Source: Asterias rubens
Lineage: Eukaryota > Echinodermata > Asteroidea > Forcipulatida > Asteriidae
Direction of reading: 5' to 3'
DNA: 64,000 bases
Assembly: GCF_902459465.1 (NCBI RefSeq)
Contig: NC_047068.1
Location: 19,305,195 to 19,369,194 of the forward strand
Part shown: in pieces, positions 1 through 13,500 of the stretch
Position numbering within the stretch: the first letter of the stretch is position 1
How the letters are laid out: each line of letters begins with the position of its first letter
The notes under the pieces: generated by a model
Seen by the model: the letters and a program-made list of their open reading frames with translations, nothing else
Databases searched by the model: none
Told to the model about the DNA's origin: nothing
Position numbers and translations under genes: made by a program

Positions 1-277
1 TGCTTAAACCATCTCAGCTCCCTGTGGAGTATACAGCCAGTGCAACATTAATACATGTATTTATATGTACATGTATGGCATGATTGAGACAGGTAAAATC
101 AGAGGGGTTGACGTGGCTGAAATACATTCTGCTTCCGCTTCTACTGGTAAACTGTACTCAACGTTCCTGTTGGACTTTCTCAATACAGTGTCAAATGTGG
201 CAAGCAGACATGTCTCAATTTTGAATTGGGCGTGACTAACTAGATTACTTATTACTTAAATGCCTGCAAATCTGGGC

Positions 278-520
278 CCAACTTCATAGAGCTGCTAAGC
301 ACAAAAAAATCGCTTAGAATGAAATTTCTTCCTTGATAAAAACAGGATTACCAACCAAATTTCCATGTGATTTTCAGGTTAAGCAATCAACAGCTGAATA
401 CCAGAAACAAACAATATGCAACAAATGGCAATTTGGTTGGTAGTCCTGTTTTTATCAAGGAAGAAATTGCATGCTCAGCAAATTTTTGAGCTTAGCAGCT
501 CTATTAAATTGGGCCCAGGT
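278..520. repeat. GGGCCCAATTTCATAGAGCT-type inverted repeat, example copy
   Basis: Begins gggcccaacttcatagagct and ends agctctattaaattgggccc: an inverted-terminal element with taccaaccaaatttccatgt inside. Clear further copies or halves: 3635-3822, 4672-4960, 10070-10152, 14940-15025, 16130-16220, 18300-18470, 18477-18668, 22930-23160, 32230-32362, 34010-34150, 38155-38510, 42490-42670, 46410-46580, 57200-57365, 58950-59335. Many carry gcttagcag/ctgctaagc and taccagccaaa...gactggta cores. This is the most abundant repeat in the window. Confidence 0.8.
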
Positions 521-745
521 GTGGAGCAGATGCTGTTGGGAAGCAGGTTCCACTCATGAATAGTTCTTGAGTACAATGAATAATTCAAACAATTCTTGTT
601 GAAATCTGGTCTCTTGTACGAATTCAGGAAGAACAATTCATTATCAGATAATAAAGAGCCTCTGTGTCCGACATCGTTGCAAATGGAACGCGGAAGCGCA
701 ATATTTTTTCTGTTTTAAACTCTCTCATGTTAAAGAATGCCTTAC

Positions 746-3700
746 CTTGGCTGGGTTTTCAGAGAAGAGAAACGCATTGTAGAATTTGATATCGGTTTGA
801 GTACATGTGATGATGGCTATGAGGGCATTGTAAGCTGCACAGTGGAGCAGTCGACGTAGCTCTAGAGAGTTTGTCTCACCTCGAATGTCTTCACTTTTAG
901 CACTGTGGCTAGCTCTGTAAGAATACGGTCAAATTAAAGATGTAAGACAAAAGTTGACTCTCAATGGTTTTACCCCTTCATACCCCAAGTTTCACCCCTG
1001 GAGAGGACACAATCGGCGAACCACCATCCACAGGCCATAGCAGGAAACAGGCCACTAACCGCCTGGTGGTGCCTCGTTCTGAGGATGACTAGTGATACTA
1101 GTCGAAACGTAACTGAAATCATTGGCTGTGTTTTGTAGAAAATTAACTTTGATAAATGGTTCTACCCGTATATACATTGTACTTAGATGTGTGTTAGCAC
1201 TGTATACTCATAGTTCTGTGAAAAAAACAAAAACACAGGCATATACTCGGTGAGATTCACACCCACGACCTTTGCAATTCTAGAGCAGTGTCTTACCAAC
1301 TAGGCCATCGGGGATGCCCGGTAGCTAGAGGCAGTTCCAATCTTATCATGAACTATCCATGTTTTAGAAGAATCAAGCCAAATAGAAATCACAGACTCAA
1401 GCCAATTGCAAGTTTTATAACGGACAAGCTATTTCCAGTTTGATATTCCTGCCAACCTATCAATCAATAAATCATTCACTCGTAAAATTTATAAGGAACC
1501 AAACCAACAGGGCCCATTTACATTTGTATATAGCTCTGCTTACTGCTGCATTCTGCGCTTGCGATCACCATTCTCCACTTACTATTTGGATGGCACATTT
1601 ATAAATGCAGTAATTTTACTACTTCAGTATCAATATAATTTGTTTTTCCTCTTACACAATGTGTATTTTAGAATGTGTGCTTAAAAGCACTGTATTCAGT
1701 AATTTCCTAAGATCTGTGAACAAAAATCCACAGGCAAACCACTCAGTTGGGATGTCTTACCACTAAACCACCCAGCATTATAGTTTTTGCAATTCTTACT
1801 TTGTTAAAGCCTGAGTCATTTCTTTTCCTGTCTTGACATCCTCAATGTAAGCCTTGTTGATCACTGAGCTCATCGAGAAGAGATCATCCTTAGTGAGGCG
1901 AGAGTACATCAAGTCAACAAGCTGGAAGCAGCAGGTCTTAGAGACTAGTTGGCCCTGGAATGCTGACTCTGATACCTGAAGGGTAGAGGAAGAGAGAACA
2001 GGTATGAATGAGCTCATAGAGAAGAGATCATCCTTAGTGAGGCGAGAGTACATTAAGTCAACAAGCTGGAAGCAGCAGGTCTTGGAGACTAGTTGGCTCT
2101 GGAAGGCTGACTCTGATACCTGAAGGGTAGAGGAAGAGTGAACAGGTATGAATGAGCTCATAGAGAAGAGATCATCCTTAGTGAGGCGAGAGTACATTAA
2201 GTCAACAAGCTGGAAGCAGCAGGTCTTGGAGACTAGTTGGCTCTGGAAGGCTGACTCTGATACCTGAAGGGTAGAGGAAGAGAGAACAGGTATGAATGAG
2301 CTCATAGAGAAGAGATCATCCTTAGTGAGGCGAGAGTACATTAAGTCAACAAGCTGGAAGCAGCAGGTCTTGGAGACTAGTTGGCCTTGGAATGCCGACT
2401 CTGATACCTGAATGGTAGAGGGATAGAGAGAACAGTTGTGAGTGAGCTCATTGAGAAGAGATCATCCTTAGTTAGACAAGAGTACATCAAGTCAACAAGC
2501 TGGAAGCAGCAGGTCTTGGAGACTAGTTGGCTCTGGAAGGCTGACTCTGATACCTGAATGGTAGAGGAAGAGAGAACAGGTATGAATGAGCTCATTGAGA
2601 AGAGATCTTCCATAGTGAGGCGAGAGTACATTAAGTCAACAAGCTGGAAGCAGCAGGTCTTGGAGACTAGTTGGCTCTGGAAGGCCGACTCTGATACCTG
2701 AATGGTAGAGAGAGAGAGAACAGGTATGAATGAGCTCATTGAGAAGAGATCTTCCTTAGTGAGGCGAGAGTACATCAAGTCAACAAGCTGGAAGCAGCAG
2801 GTCTTGGAGACTAGTTTGCCCTGACACTCAACCTTAAAAGCGCACTACACTGTAGAACCCTTGGGGAAATTTTTCCCCAAAATGGCGCCAACCAAGTTAG
2901 TGATGATGACATCAGGGCCAAATTTCATAAAGCTGTCAAGCAAAAAATTGCTAAGCACAAAAATTGAATGCGGCACCAGCCATAACACTTCTGTTAAGCA
3001 ATAATTGTCAGTGCTTAGCAAGTGTTTGTGCTTACAAGCTTATATAAAACTAGGTCGAGGTGAATTGAGTATGGTGAACTCTGACCTTGGTTGGTTTGGC
3101 GTCAATCGTCGACACCATCTCCCCGATGTGTTCCTTGAAGAAGTTTTGTATAGCTCCTACTCCGGCTAGTCTCATCAGAGGAATACAAACTCTCTCTATT
3201 GCAGCTCCGCGTATCTCTTTGTTATAACTCTTGTCTTGCTGGAAGATCTTGTAGGCGACTTCAAAGGCTGCTGTTTGCTTGTCTTCTGGTAGTCTAGGAT
3301 ATGTTAAAAATAATGATGGTACAAAATGATGGTACGCCTGTTTATGCACCTCTGAACAATACGCGTCTACCACTTCTGCCTTATGGGGGTCCACTCCTTT
3401 TGTGCTCGTTTTGACCCACAAAATGGCTGATGGGACATGCGTGTATATGTGCAGTGCGCATTGAGAATAGAGTCTATTCTCTTGAGTATCAATGGACGCT
3501 TAAACAAGACATATCTTCTCCTAGTGCTTGTTCAACTCATTTTGATTCTGGTCTGGTGAAATAAATAATGTTCTAGTAAAATTGTTAAGCTATAAGACAT
3601 GTAGCCTTGATGTACTATAGATTATGTGTGGGTCTAGGCCCAATTTCATAAACCTGCCTAAGCAACAAAATTAGCTCAGCAAAACATACTCACCAGAGTA

Positions 3701-6700
3701 AAGTTATCAGCCAATATACCATGTCACATGTACAATGTTTAACTGGTATCCTGCTTATTTTTGCTCCACATCAACTTTTAAGCAGTATTTTCTGCTTAAG
3801 CAGCTCTAAGAAATTGGGCCTAGGTATGAGCGGGAATGTTTACCGTTTAATAAAGGACGCCAGTGACTCTTGTATCTCTTCTTCGCACACGTGTTTGTCG
3901 TCTCTACACATGATGCTAATGAGTAACTCAAGAAGCATGAGGTCACCAGCCAACACCATAGAGGTCAGAATCTAGTCAAAACAAACACGTAAACAAAAAT
4001 AAGGTTTAATGGATTGAGTGGATGTGTCGTGACGAGCGGTTGAACTCGAGATAACCAACGTGTAGTAGCAGTAGGAGGGTTAACTATTTAAATTTTGTGA
4101 TGCACATTACCTTATTAAAAGCAGCATTATAATCGTTCTATTTAGGACTTCCAACATGTAGTAGCAGTAGGAGGGTTAACTATTTAAAGTTTGTGATGGA
4201 CATTACCTTATTAAAAGCAGCAATATAATCATTGTATTTAGGACTTCCAACATGTAGTAGCAGTAGGAGGGTTAACTTTATAAAGTTTGTGATGGACATT
4301 ACCTTATTAAAAGCAGCAATATAATCATTGTATTTAGGACTTCCAACATGGAACTCAGATGACTTCAGAGGGAAGTTATCAGCAACGAGTCTATCTAGCG
4401 ATGATCTGAGGAAGCAACAAGGTCAACAAATAATTCAAAGACATTTTAATGAGCAAGGCACTTAACTGCTTCATAAAAAGCTTGGAAGGCAGTGCATTCT
4501 GCTCTGCCAGCCATAGTGGATGACACCCAATTCCTGTGGACTATGAAGGGTTGTAACCCTGTTTCAGCCCTAGGAGTAGGTGACAACGTGCCCCTGGTGA
4601 CAGTTGATTGGAGTTGACAGCGACAATCAGTTAAGTGTACCCCTCACCTTGAAGTGATCTACTATGACCAGGGCCCAATTTCATAGAGCTGCTTAGCGGC
4701 CGATTTTGTGCTTACTGTGTGATTTCCATTTCATAGCGCTGCTAACTGTAAGCACACAAAATGGTATGCTAACCTTCCCGTGCTTACTGCATGACATGAA
4801 AGTAAATGACGTCAAATGCACATCCATGGTGAACGCACAATATGGCCACCTTGTTTTTCTGCTAACCTGTGATATACACTTGACCTTTAGCAGATTTTTC
4901 TGCTACAGCAAGCATGAAAATTTGCTTACAGTTAAGCAGCGCTTTGAAATTAGGCCGCCCTTGTGAGTTGGCAGTTGGGTGATTTCTCATTAAAAAAGGG
5001 CCATCTTCAATAGTGTGGTACTATCCATAATCTCATACAAGTGCTTATTACGCTGACTAACAACATTTGTAAATATTCTTAACTTACTTGAGTAGTGCCA
5101 ACTCTGTCTTTGGTAAACCAGTGAAGAAAAACAAAATATCCAGAGCCTGTGTCTTGAAGGTCAGAGTTGTTGATGGATCAGTAAGCATGAGGGTGTAGGC
5201 ATCCAGTACAGACCTGAATACAGGATGACTGGCATCATTCACAAACTGAAACCAAGAATCGTAAACACTTCATCATAATACGCATCAAGTTGCAATAATA
5301 TTAAAAAATATTCCCCTACTTTCTCCTTGTGTGTGGCAAACCAGAGCTCAATTTCATAGATTCTGTAAGCACAAAAACTTGCCAAGCACAGAAAAGAATT
5401 GCTTAACAAAAACAGTTTACCAGCCAAAATTACACTCAGTTTACACTAATGTCATAAACTACATGTATATCATATTTCCACCATACACAGTTTCAAATCC
5501 TAAATCCAAATTTTTTAAAGCAAATAGTTTTCAGTATCCTTTCCAAACGTATAAAGACCCTTTTAAGAGTTCTGCAGTTCATGATATCAACATACTATCC
5601 CCAACTAGGGGCCTTTCTCAAATCTTGGCTTGGGCTCCGTCACTGGCTTGGGCTCCGCGCGCTCCGTACGTAGTGGAACAGTGTATTATGCTTGCAGTGG
5701 TGGTTGGAACATACAAAGAAGCCAGGAGCCAGAGCCCAAGCTGAGGAGGATTGAGAAAGGCCCCAGGGGTGGATTTCACAAAGAGTTAGGACTAGTCCCA
5801 ACTTAGGACTAGTCTTAGGAGATATTAAGAACTTAAGGCTAGTCCTAAGTTAGGACGAGTAACTCGTCCTAACTCGAGATAAGACTAGTCTTAACTCATT
5901 GTGAAATCCACCCCAGGACTTGTAAACACTGTATACTACCTTTGCATCAATCTGAAGAAGCTTACGCAGCAAGAGTAACGCAAAGCTCTGCAGTTCTGGC
6001 TCACAACCTTTCTTCAAATGGCCCATGAGGGCGCTCCACTGAGTTAGTATGGCACTGTGAACCGCCATCCCATATCTGGAAGAGGGAAAGGAAAAAATTA
6101 CAAGTTTCAAGTTAATTCCAAAATTTGACAGCAGGTTCAAAAGAAGAATGTATTGAAACATTTATTTTTATCATCATAATTTTTATTTCTAAAATTTCTC
6201 TTTTCTGTTTTGCAATTATTTTATAAAGATTCTGTTCAAATTTTAAGATTGTGTTGATAGGTTTTCGAGTCACAGTTCTTAAGTTCACTTTTATTAATCC
6301 TGGGTACTTAGAAATGGCTTGTCCTGTCTGATTGTTCGTTTATTTTTGTTAATAGTGCAAACAGAATTAATTCATAATTAATTCCTCAGAATCAGGGCAC
6401 AATGAAGAATGCCTAGCAACGTGGAGTACACACGCACAAAATAAAAAAATCCTTGCTAACCTGTGAAATACGCTTGGCGGTAAGCTGTATAAGCAGGCCG
6501 GGCCATGAAATTGAGCCCAGGTTCTGGTAAAAAAACAAACATACAGTATATCTTACTTTTTCCTGACATCCCGGCTGCTTGTTATCTGGTCCAGCAGACC
6601 ATTGAGTACACTGCTTACAAGGCTGGTATCTCTACCGCCCTCTCTAGTCAACAATGGGACAGTCTTCTGTGCGTGTCTTGCAATCTCAATGTTTAGTAAG

Positions 6701-7513
6701 GTCTTGAAGGAGGAGTAGAAGAGGATTCCTTTACTGGAGGAGATGCTTGAGTGAGATAAGACTCCATAGCTAGAGAGTTGTGTCTTGTCAATCAGGCAGG
6801 CTACTAGTGCCTTAGGCTGTAAGATAAAGAAGAAGTTGACTGGGATTGGTGATGTTTTTCAAAACAAACAAATGACACTCAAAAGTAAGGTACGCAAAAA
6901 ACCTACATGCTGGTAGAAGTTTTGTTTTGGTTAAAGTGTGCTGTCACTGGTTACACCAAACTGAAAAAGTGGGAGTGTCGTGGCCGAGCAGAAAAGAGCA
7001 TCGGACTCAAGTTCTGGAGGTTAAGTCATCGTTATGTGGGTTCGAATCCCGGTTATGACACTTGACCGGGATCCCGATTCCTTGAGCAAGACACTTAACC
7101 ATTGCTTCTCTCCACCCAGGGATAAAATGGGTAACTGTGAGGACAGAGATGGTTTAAGTGAATTTGAGCTTGGAGCTATATACTCCCTAGGGAGCTGAGA
7201 TGGTTTAAGGAATGAAATATATGGCCCAGCAGTGACCAGGGGTTAATAATGTCAGAAGCGCTTTGATACGTCCTTCGGGCTATGATTAAGCGGTTTATAA
7301 AAATCGAATATTCTTATTAAATAAAAGCTGCACCAAAAACAGTTTCAAACTCACCTCAATACCCAACTGAAAGGCCAGATCCAAAAGGCGTCCACCAAGC
7401 TCCACAGATAGTGGGGTTAGATTAGATGCAACAAGTCTGCCGTCCTCTTGTGTCGTTGTGAGACAGTTGAATACACAGTGAAGCAGTTGGACAGAAAAGG
7501 AACTACCACTACC
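746..7513 (-). CDS. PRKDC: PRKDC exons 35-43 (residues about 1505-2003)
   Basis: Exons: 7513-7355, 6816-6557, 6075-5940, 5245-5088, 4405-4303, 3971-3844, 3293-3086, 1975-1800, 914-746. Landmarks: [15 protein letters not shown] (35), [15 protein letters not shown] (36), [13 protein letters not shown] (37), [19 protein letters not shown] (39), [12 protein letters not shown] (40), [19 protein letters not shown] (41), [18 protein letters not shown] (42), [19 protein letters not shown] and [14 protein letters not shown] (43). Exon 41 ends in phase 0 and joins VSESAFQ at 1975. The donor of exon 39 and the acceptor of exon 42 lie inside tandem repeats, so the mature protein could carry extra 32- or 48-residue blocks. 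No further PRKDC exon was seen in 1-745. Confidence 0.93.
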
Positions 7514-10500
7514 CTGTAAAAGTTTATACATCACAAATCAGCTTAGCAGGTTTAAAAGTCAAATTTCAAACTTTATTTATCAGTATGCTCTGATCGCCTT
7601 TAGGGTGTCATGGCCGAGCAGGTAAGAGCACCAAACTCAAGCTCTTGTGATTCTGTTCAGCAGAGTGTGGGTTCGAGAGTCGTGACACTTGTGTCCCTGA
7701 GCAAGACACTTAACTACATGTACATGCTTCTCTCCACCCAGGGGTACATGTACATGGGTACCGATGGTTCTTGTGATTGACTTGGCCAAGAAGCGCATAT
7801 TTGTTGCACCGAGTATATACTATCCAGGGAGCTGACATGGTTTAAGGAATGTTTTAAGGCCCAGTGACCAGGGGCAATAATGTCGGGAACGCTTTGAGAT
7901 GCCCTTCGAGTGTGAAAAGCGCTGTATAGAAACTAGTTGTTACTATTACTATCCAAGAGACTGCAGGCATACTTAAACCACATGTAGCAGCAGGGTGAAG
8001 GTTAAAGGTACGGTTGTGCAGTATAAAGTCAGATTGTATAATCACTACTAGCAATTCAGCTAGCATTGCCATAAATATTGATTGGAACTCTAAACAAAGA
8101 TTTGTATGTTCTTACCACGCCTGCAGTCACTGTTGAGAGAAGATTTGCCTGATGAAGTTGATCATAGCCACCAACAAGGTGACTCAGCTGTCCATGGTCA
8201 AGGGCCATTTCCTCTGTACCACTGAACATGGTTGGGAGAAGCTTCACCAAATCATGTTGACTGCAAACAAAAACATTTGGGCTCTTCACACTAATAGTGT
8301 TTTAAGAAATATTTTATTGCAACAATTAAACTGCACATTTTTCTTGGAGCATGAATAAATTATGTCACGGGCACACCCGCGATCCGGCGCGTTCCTCCAC
8401 GTGACAGCTCAAACAAAAGAAAACCTACCCCGTGTTGCCCGTTTTCCTGCAACCGCCCGGTCTTGAGGGAGAATCACTGTATAACAAAGGAACAATGGTG
8501 TTGGCCAAACACCACTTTGGCAACTTAAGCGCTGCCTTGTCAATGTAATCTGAACAACAAAAAGCACCAACAATAGTGTTCGATAGTGAGGCAACCTAAA
8601 AATCACTGGAGCGCTGAATTCCAATTTTGGAATGACTGCGTGCTGTCACATGACTGCACGCGAGCGACCAGGTTCTTAATTTATCCATGGTCCCTTATGA
8701 ATAATTTCCGACTTTGTAACATACCTGTTTTGAGTGATACTGGTTGTTACAGCTTCAAAAATATCACTTTTCATATTGGCAGGCAGAGATCTTGACAATA
8801 GTTTCAGCAGCTGGCCAGTCTAAAAATTCAGTCAAATGTAATAAAAAAATGACTTTGTGATTGTGATATTTTAAAACAGGGACCTACAGGTTGAAGCTGT
8901 GTTCTGAATGGAAAAGCATTTTGTTGAATTATCGAGATAGTAAAAAACGTGTACAAAAGATGCCAGCTTGATGCATGTGATCTAGGCCGGTGAAAGGTCA
9001 CTAGATTTTCTGGCTCGGTTAAACTGACCTCGTCAATCTTCCTGGGCATCTTTGGCTTGATTCAACTACCCACGCAGTTTTATTCATCATTAGGTGTTTC
9101 TACTTCCACTATTTTTAAACCAAAGGTGGTATCAACATGGGGTTTTAAAGCACAGATTATGCTCTTTTCAAATGTATACAAAGACTTAACATTACCTTTG
9201 GTCGACTAACAACTCAATGTTCTGTACCACATCACATTTGGAATATTACACTTTTATCTTCCCTTATCCTTCGATAAGGTTTTGTATTGCACTCTGCGTA
9301 TTGTGAGTGTTAATGCGTCATGCTCTGCAAACGGACAGTGCAAAAATTACATTCTCAACTTGCCACGTGCATTGTTTCTTTGGTTGAATAATATGAAGCT
9401 GGAAGATAAATTCGTTATCTCACGCGTGCTTCTGGAATATGGCAAATATAAAAATATATATATATAGCGAGCGTCGTTGGATATGGGACGCAGCTGTGCT
9501 ATATTTTTCCATATTCAACTCCAGTTGTATGATAACTTATATCATCCCAGCTGACTTGGCGGACTTGTTCAGCTCTCTTACCGTTTTGGGAAGATTGTTC
9601 ATGATTTCCACGTCAGCCATGTTAAATCCTACCAGCGATGGTTGTAAGACGCATGAGATCAGCAGTTTCAACAACCCTCCTTGCCAAATTGACTTAGGAA
9701 TGACCTGAAAGGTCAAAGTGAACAAATGCAAATTAAGTTTGTTAAGTAATAAATCTATCCATACAATACTGTTTTAATGTTACTCGAAAACCAGGCCATG
9801 AATTAACCAACAGTAACAATTGCAGTGGTGCCCTGTGCTTTGGTGCCCTCTGCAAACATCCAAGACAAATTAATATTTTCCTTGTAGAAATTCCAATTAT
9901 CAGATGAAAACTGCCAAACCCATTCAACAACAAAGCTCAAGGCCTGAATACCAGTAACTGCTATCATAGCATATGACATACTAAGTGTACCCTTTCAAAC
10001 TATTTCATTTTAAGGCACTTGACACCTTTGGTAATTGTCTAGAAACTAGTTACCAGCCAAAATTCCCTAAAGCTTACATTGTTGCAACTGGTACCTCATT
10101 ATCTGCTTAGCAAAGAATATTTTCTGCTTAACAGCTTTATGAAATTGGGCCCAAAGCTCGAGTCCAGTGCTCTTATCCGCTCGGCCACAACGCACCAGTA
10201 GGTCATTTAACCCTTACCTTAACTGCCTCAGTTGGATAGTTGCCCATCAGTACTGTCAGGAAGTCCCAGAGTCGAACCACCACAGTACACTTGCCTTGAC
10301 TATACTCCTCCGACTCCCTCGGAGTGAAGATGTGATGAGAGGATGACGAAGCCTTCCTCCCTCCTCCACTAAGACTCTGAGAAGCTCCATTGATGTCAAG
10401 AAGACTCAGGCTGGTCAAGAAGTAATTCAGGGATTGGAAGAGCACTGAAGGGCGCTTCGCTGCATCTTTGTTTTAAAGGGAAAATTTATGTTTGGTAAAA

Positions 10501-13500
10501 CACTCTCAAAAGATAATGGTAATAAAAACCTTCGGTTAGAAGCCTACAGCAGCTTTTGAAAGTATAGACCCATTGCACAATGTGCAGCGCGCATACAAGC
10601 TCGTCTTGTGTCTGCCATGTTGGGGGTCAATACATGCACAAAAGGATGGTACACGTGTTTACACGCGCATTGGTGCGTAACACATGTTCCATCCTTTTGT
10701 GCACATTTTGACCCCCAAAGTGGCGGACAGGAGACGTGCATGTATGCGCGCTGTGCGTTGTGCAATGGGAATATAGGACTACAGTATATTTATACTGTCA
10801 ACAAGGGAGAGGTCACTAGAGCAGTTCTATAAGCAGTTCACCATCACAATTACATGTATGTTTCAGCCATCATGGAAAGATGGCTAGTCCTAACTTGTTC
10901 TAACTCGAGATAAGTCTAGTCTTAAAGACAGTTGGTAATTGTCAAAGACCAGTCTTCTCACTTCGTGTATCTCTACATAAGCATAAAATAATAAACCTGT
11001 GAAAAATCTAGCTCGATTGGTTGTCGGAGTTGCGAGATAACTATGAAAGAAAAAAACACCCTTGTCACACGAAGTTGTGTGCTTTCAGATGCTTGATTTC
11101 GAGACCTCAAATTCTAAACTTGAAGTCTCGAAATCAAACTTGTGGAAAATTATTTTTTTCTCGAAAACTACGTTACTTCAGAGGGAGCCGCTTCTCACAA
11201 TGTTTTATACTATCAACCTCTCCCCATTACTCGTTACCAAATTAGGTTTTATGCTAATAATTATTTTGAGTAATTATCAATAGTGTCCACTGCCTTTAAC
11301 TCGTTGTGAAATCCACCCCTGGTCCAAGGGAGTGGAAAGTTTTGACTATAATGTACCCCAAAGACTTAAAGGTTTTAGTTACCAGTGAAAACTGCTGTTG
11401 GTGCCAAGAGTTTCTCTCCAAGGACCCAGGTATAGCAGTCAAGAGCAGCTAGCAGGTGATCAAACCAGGTACAGGCCAGCTTAACGGAGAATGTCTGCCC
11501 CATGGAGGCAAGGGTTGTATACTTGGCAATACCACTGGAATTGGATCCTTTCATTCCACCACCTTCAAATCTGAGATCATTAATACTGTTCAGTTAGCAG
11601 GGAAGGGATAGGCTGTTGAGAAATAAACCTGAACTATGAGCACAAAGCATGCAAGCTCAAAAACTTGCGAGCATGAAGCCCAATATTAACATTTATCTTT
11701 GCATCTTAAAAGCCTTACCCTTCATCTAGAGCGCTATTATATGATTTTATCTTCATTATGTTGTGAATGTGAAATAAAAAAAATAAAAAAATGGGGTGGG
11801 GCAAAACAAAACCAAGAATTTATTTTTTTAGGGGGAAAAAACCCAACAACAATTGTTAAGCAATATGTTCTGCATAAGCAGTTCTTTGAAATTGGGCCCA
11901 GGCGAGAGGAAGAGGAAGTTCAGGGATTAACTTGGGATGTGCGACTATTTATTTCAAATATCAAGTAATAAACCACAAGGGGAACCGACTGGTAGGAACA
12001 CTGTATGCTGAAAGGATTCTCTATAGCAAAAGAAAACATTGAGAGGGTGTTGGAATCTAGACCAGAGGAATGGCATTTACCTGGATATAAAGTAGTCTGG
12101 TCCCTTCTCTTTCAGTGTGTTCTGCATCCATGTCTGTGGTGTATTACGACCTGAATTTTTTTCAAAACAAATACAAAACTTAGGTACATTCATATATAAA
12201 ATTGATGTGGTATATTGCCTGCCAATTTCAATGGTTTTTTTGACTCTATCTTCTTCAGTACATTCCGGGTGCATCAAAGGGTGATTTTTCATATGAACTT
12301 CAACCAAACATCGAATTCTTAAAATAGTCTCACTTCAAATGGTATCATATTTTGGAAAAACCTTATAAATTCAGCATAAAGCAATCCTTCATGCTTGAAT
12401 GTTTCTCAAGAAAACATAAAACGAACTTCTTAAACATGTATCAACAAAGCCAATGTAACTATTTATTTATCTGCCTGGTCTCATCTGTCATAAACCATCT
12501 CTGCCCTACAGGTACCCATTTTACCCCTGGGTGGAGAGAAGCTTATGATTAAAGTGTCTTGCTCAAAGACACAAGTGTCACTACCAGGATCCAAACCAAA
12601 CTTGTTCAGACCTGCATCCCGATGACCTAACCACCAGAACTTGAGTCCGATGCTCTTATCTACATCTATGCGAGTTCTCATCAAAGCCTGTTCAGCATCT
12701 AGATGCTCGGCCACGACACCCCACAGTCAAAATAAACAATCTAGGTATCAAGTATAGGAGTATAGTACAGTACCCGGTAGCAGCGGTGTAAGCTTATAGA
12801 TAAGCATCATACACTGATGTCTACACTCAGTCTGAGGTCTGCCACATTGACGCAGTAACCAGATTACCAAGACACTCAAGGTTGGGCTTACATCCGATGA
12901 CAACTCTCTGATTCATAAACACAAATTCAATTCAATTCAGTTCAATAGGACATTTATTTCAACATTTGCACATTAGGGCATCATCCTAAAAGTTGAGGCT
13001 TATTATGGATGTGCCCGTTACAACAATACAAAACAAAACATAGTACCATGTAATAGTTTACAAAGTGCTGAGGCGCAATATGCTGTCAATCGAATCAGGA
13101 ATACCGGGGAAAACCCCTTCTCTTTATGGTGAGTGCACTGGGTCCTTTAACAGGCAATACACAACACACTGAACCAATAACTTTACGTCCCATCCAAAGG
13201 TACATCAATAACGGTCCGCTCGGCCAAGACACGCCACAATGACCTAAAAAGATCCAATCAAATGACACTAATCTACTTGGGTGTTTTATAAATGAGAATA
13301 TAGTTTTCAAGTAACACCAAACTTACCTTGGAGTTCTTCTATTTGGGCGCTGTTTGTTCAATAAATCAGCTTTAACCCGAATGATCCTTTCTAAGTGACT
13401 CAGTACTTGCACACCATGAAGTTGAGTTCCTGCATTAACAATAAAAAACATGAAACATTCTCAGTCATTGGTTTATTACTGTGGTTGGAAACAGCCTCGA

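Noticed and set aside
1796..2778. Two repetitive minus-strand ORFs as independent repeat-protein genes
   Set aside because: They consist of PRKDC exon 42 sequence with duplicated intron ends, not a separate gene.
5331..5744. 137-residue plus-strand ORF
   Set aside because: It starts in a GGGCCC-type repeat and overlaps intron 37 sequence antisense to PRKDC; no family resemblance.
6973..7060. tRNA gene
   Set aside because: A- and B-box-like sequence only; it is the head of a SINE that recurs several times with the same non-tRNA tail.
9537..9582. Extending PRKDC exon 32 to the in-frame stop
   Set aside because: An ACG/gtaaga donor at 9582 restores phase with exon 33 and matches the family; the extra residues do not.
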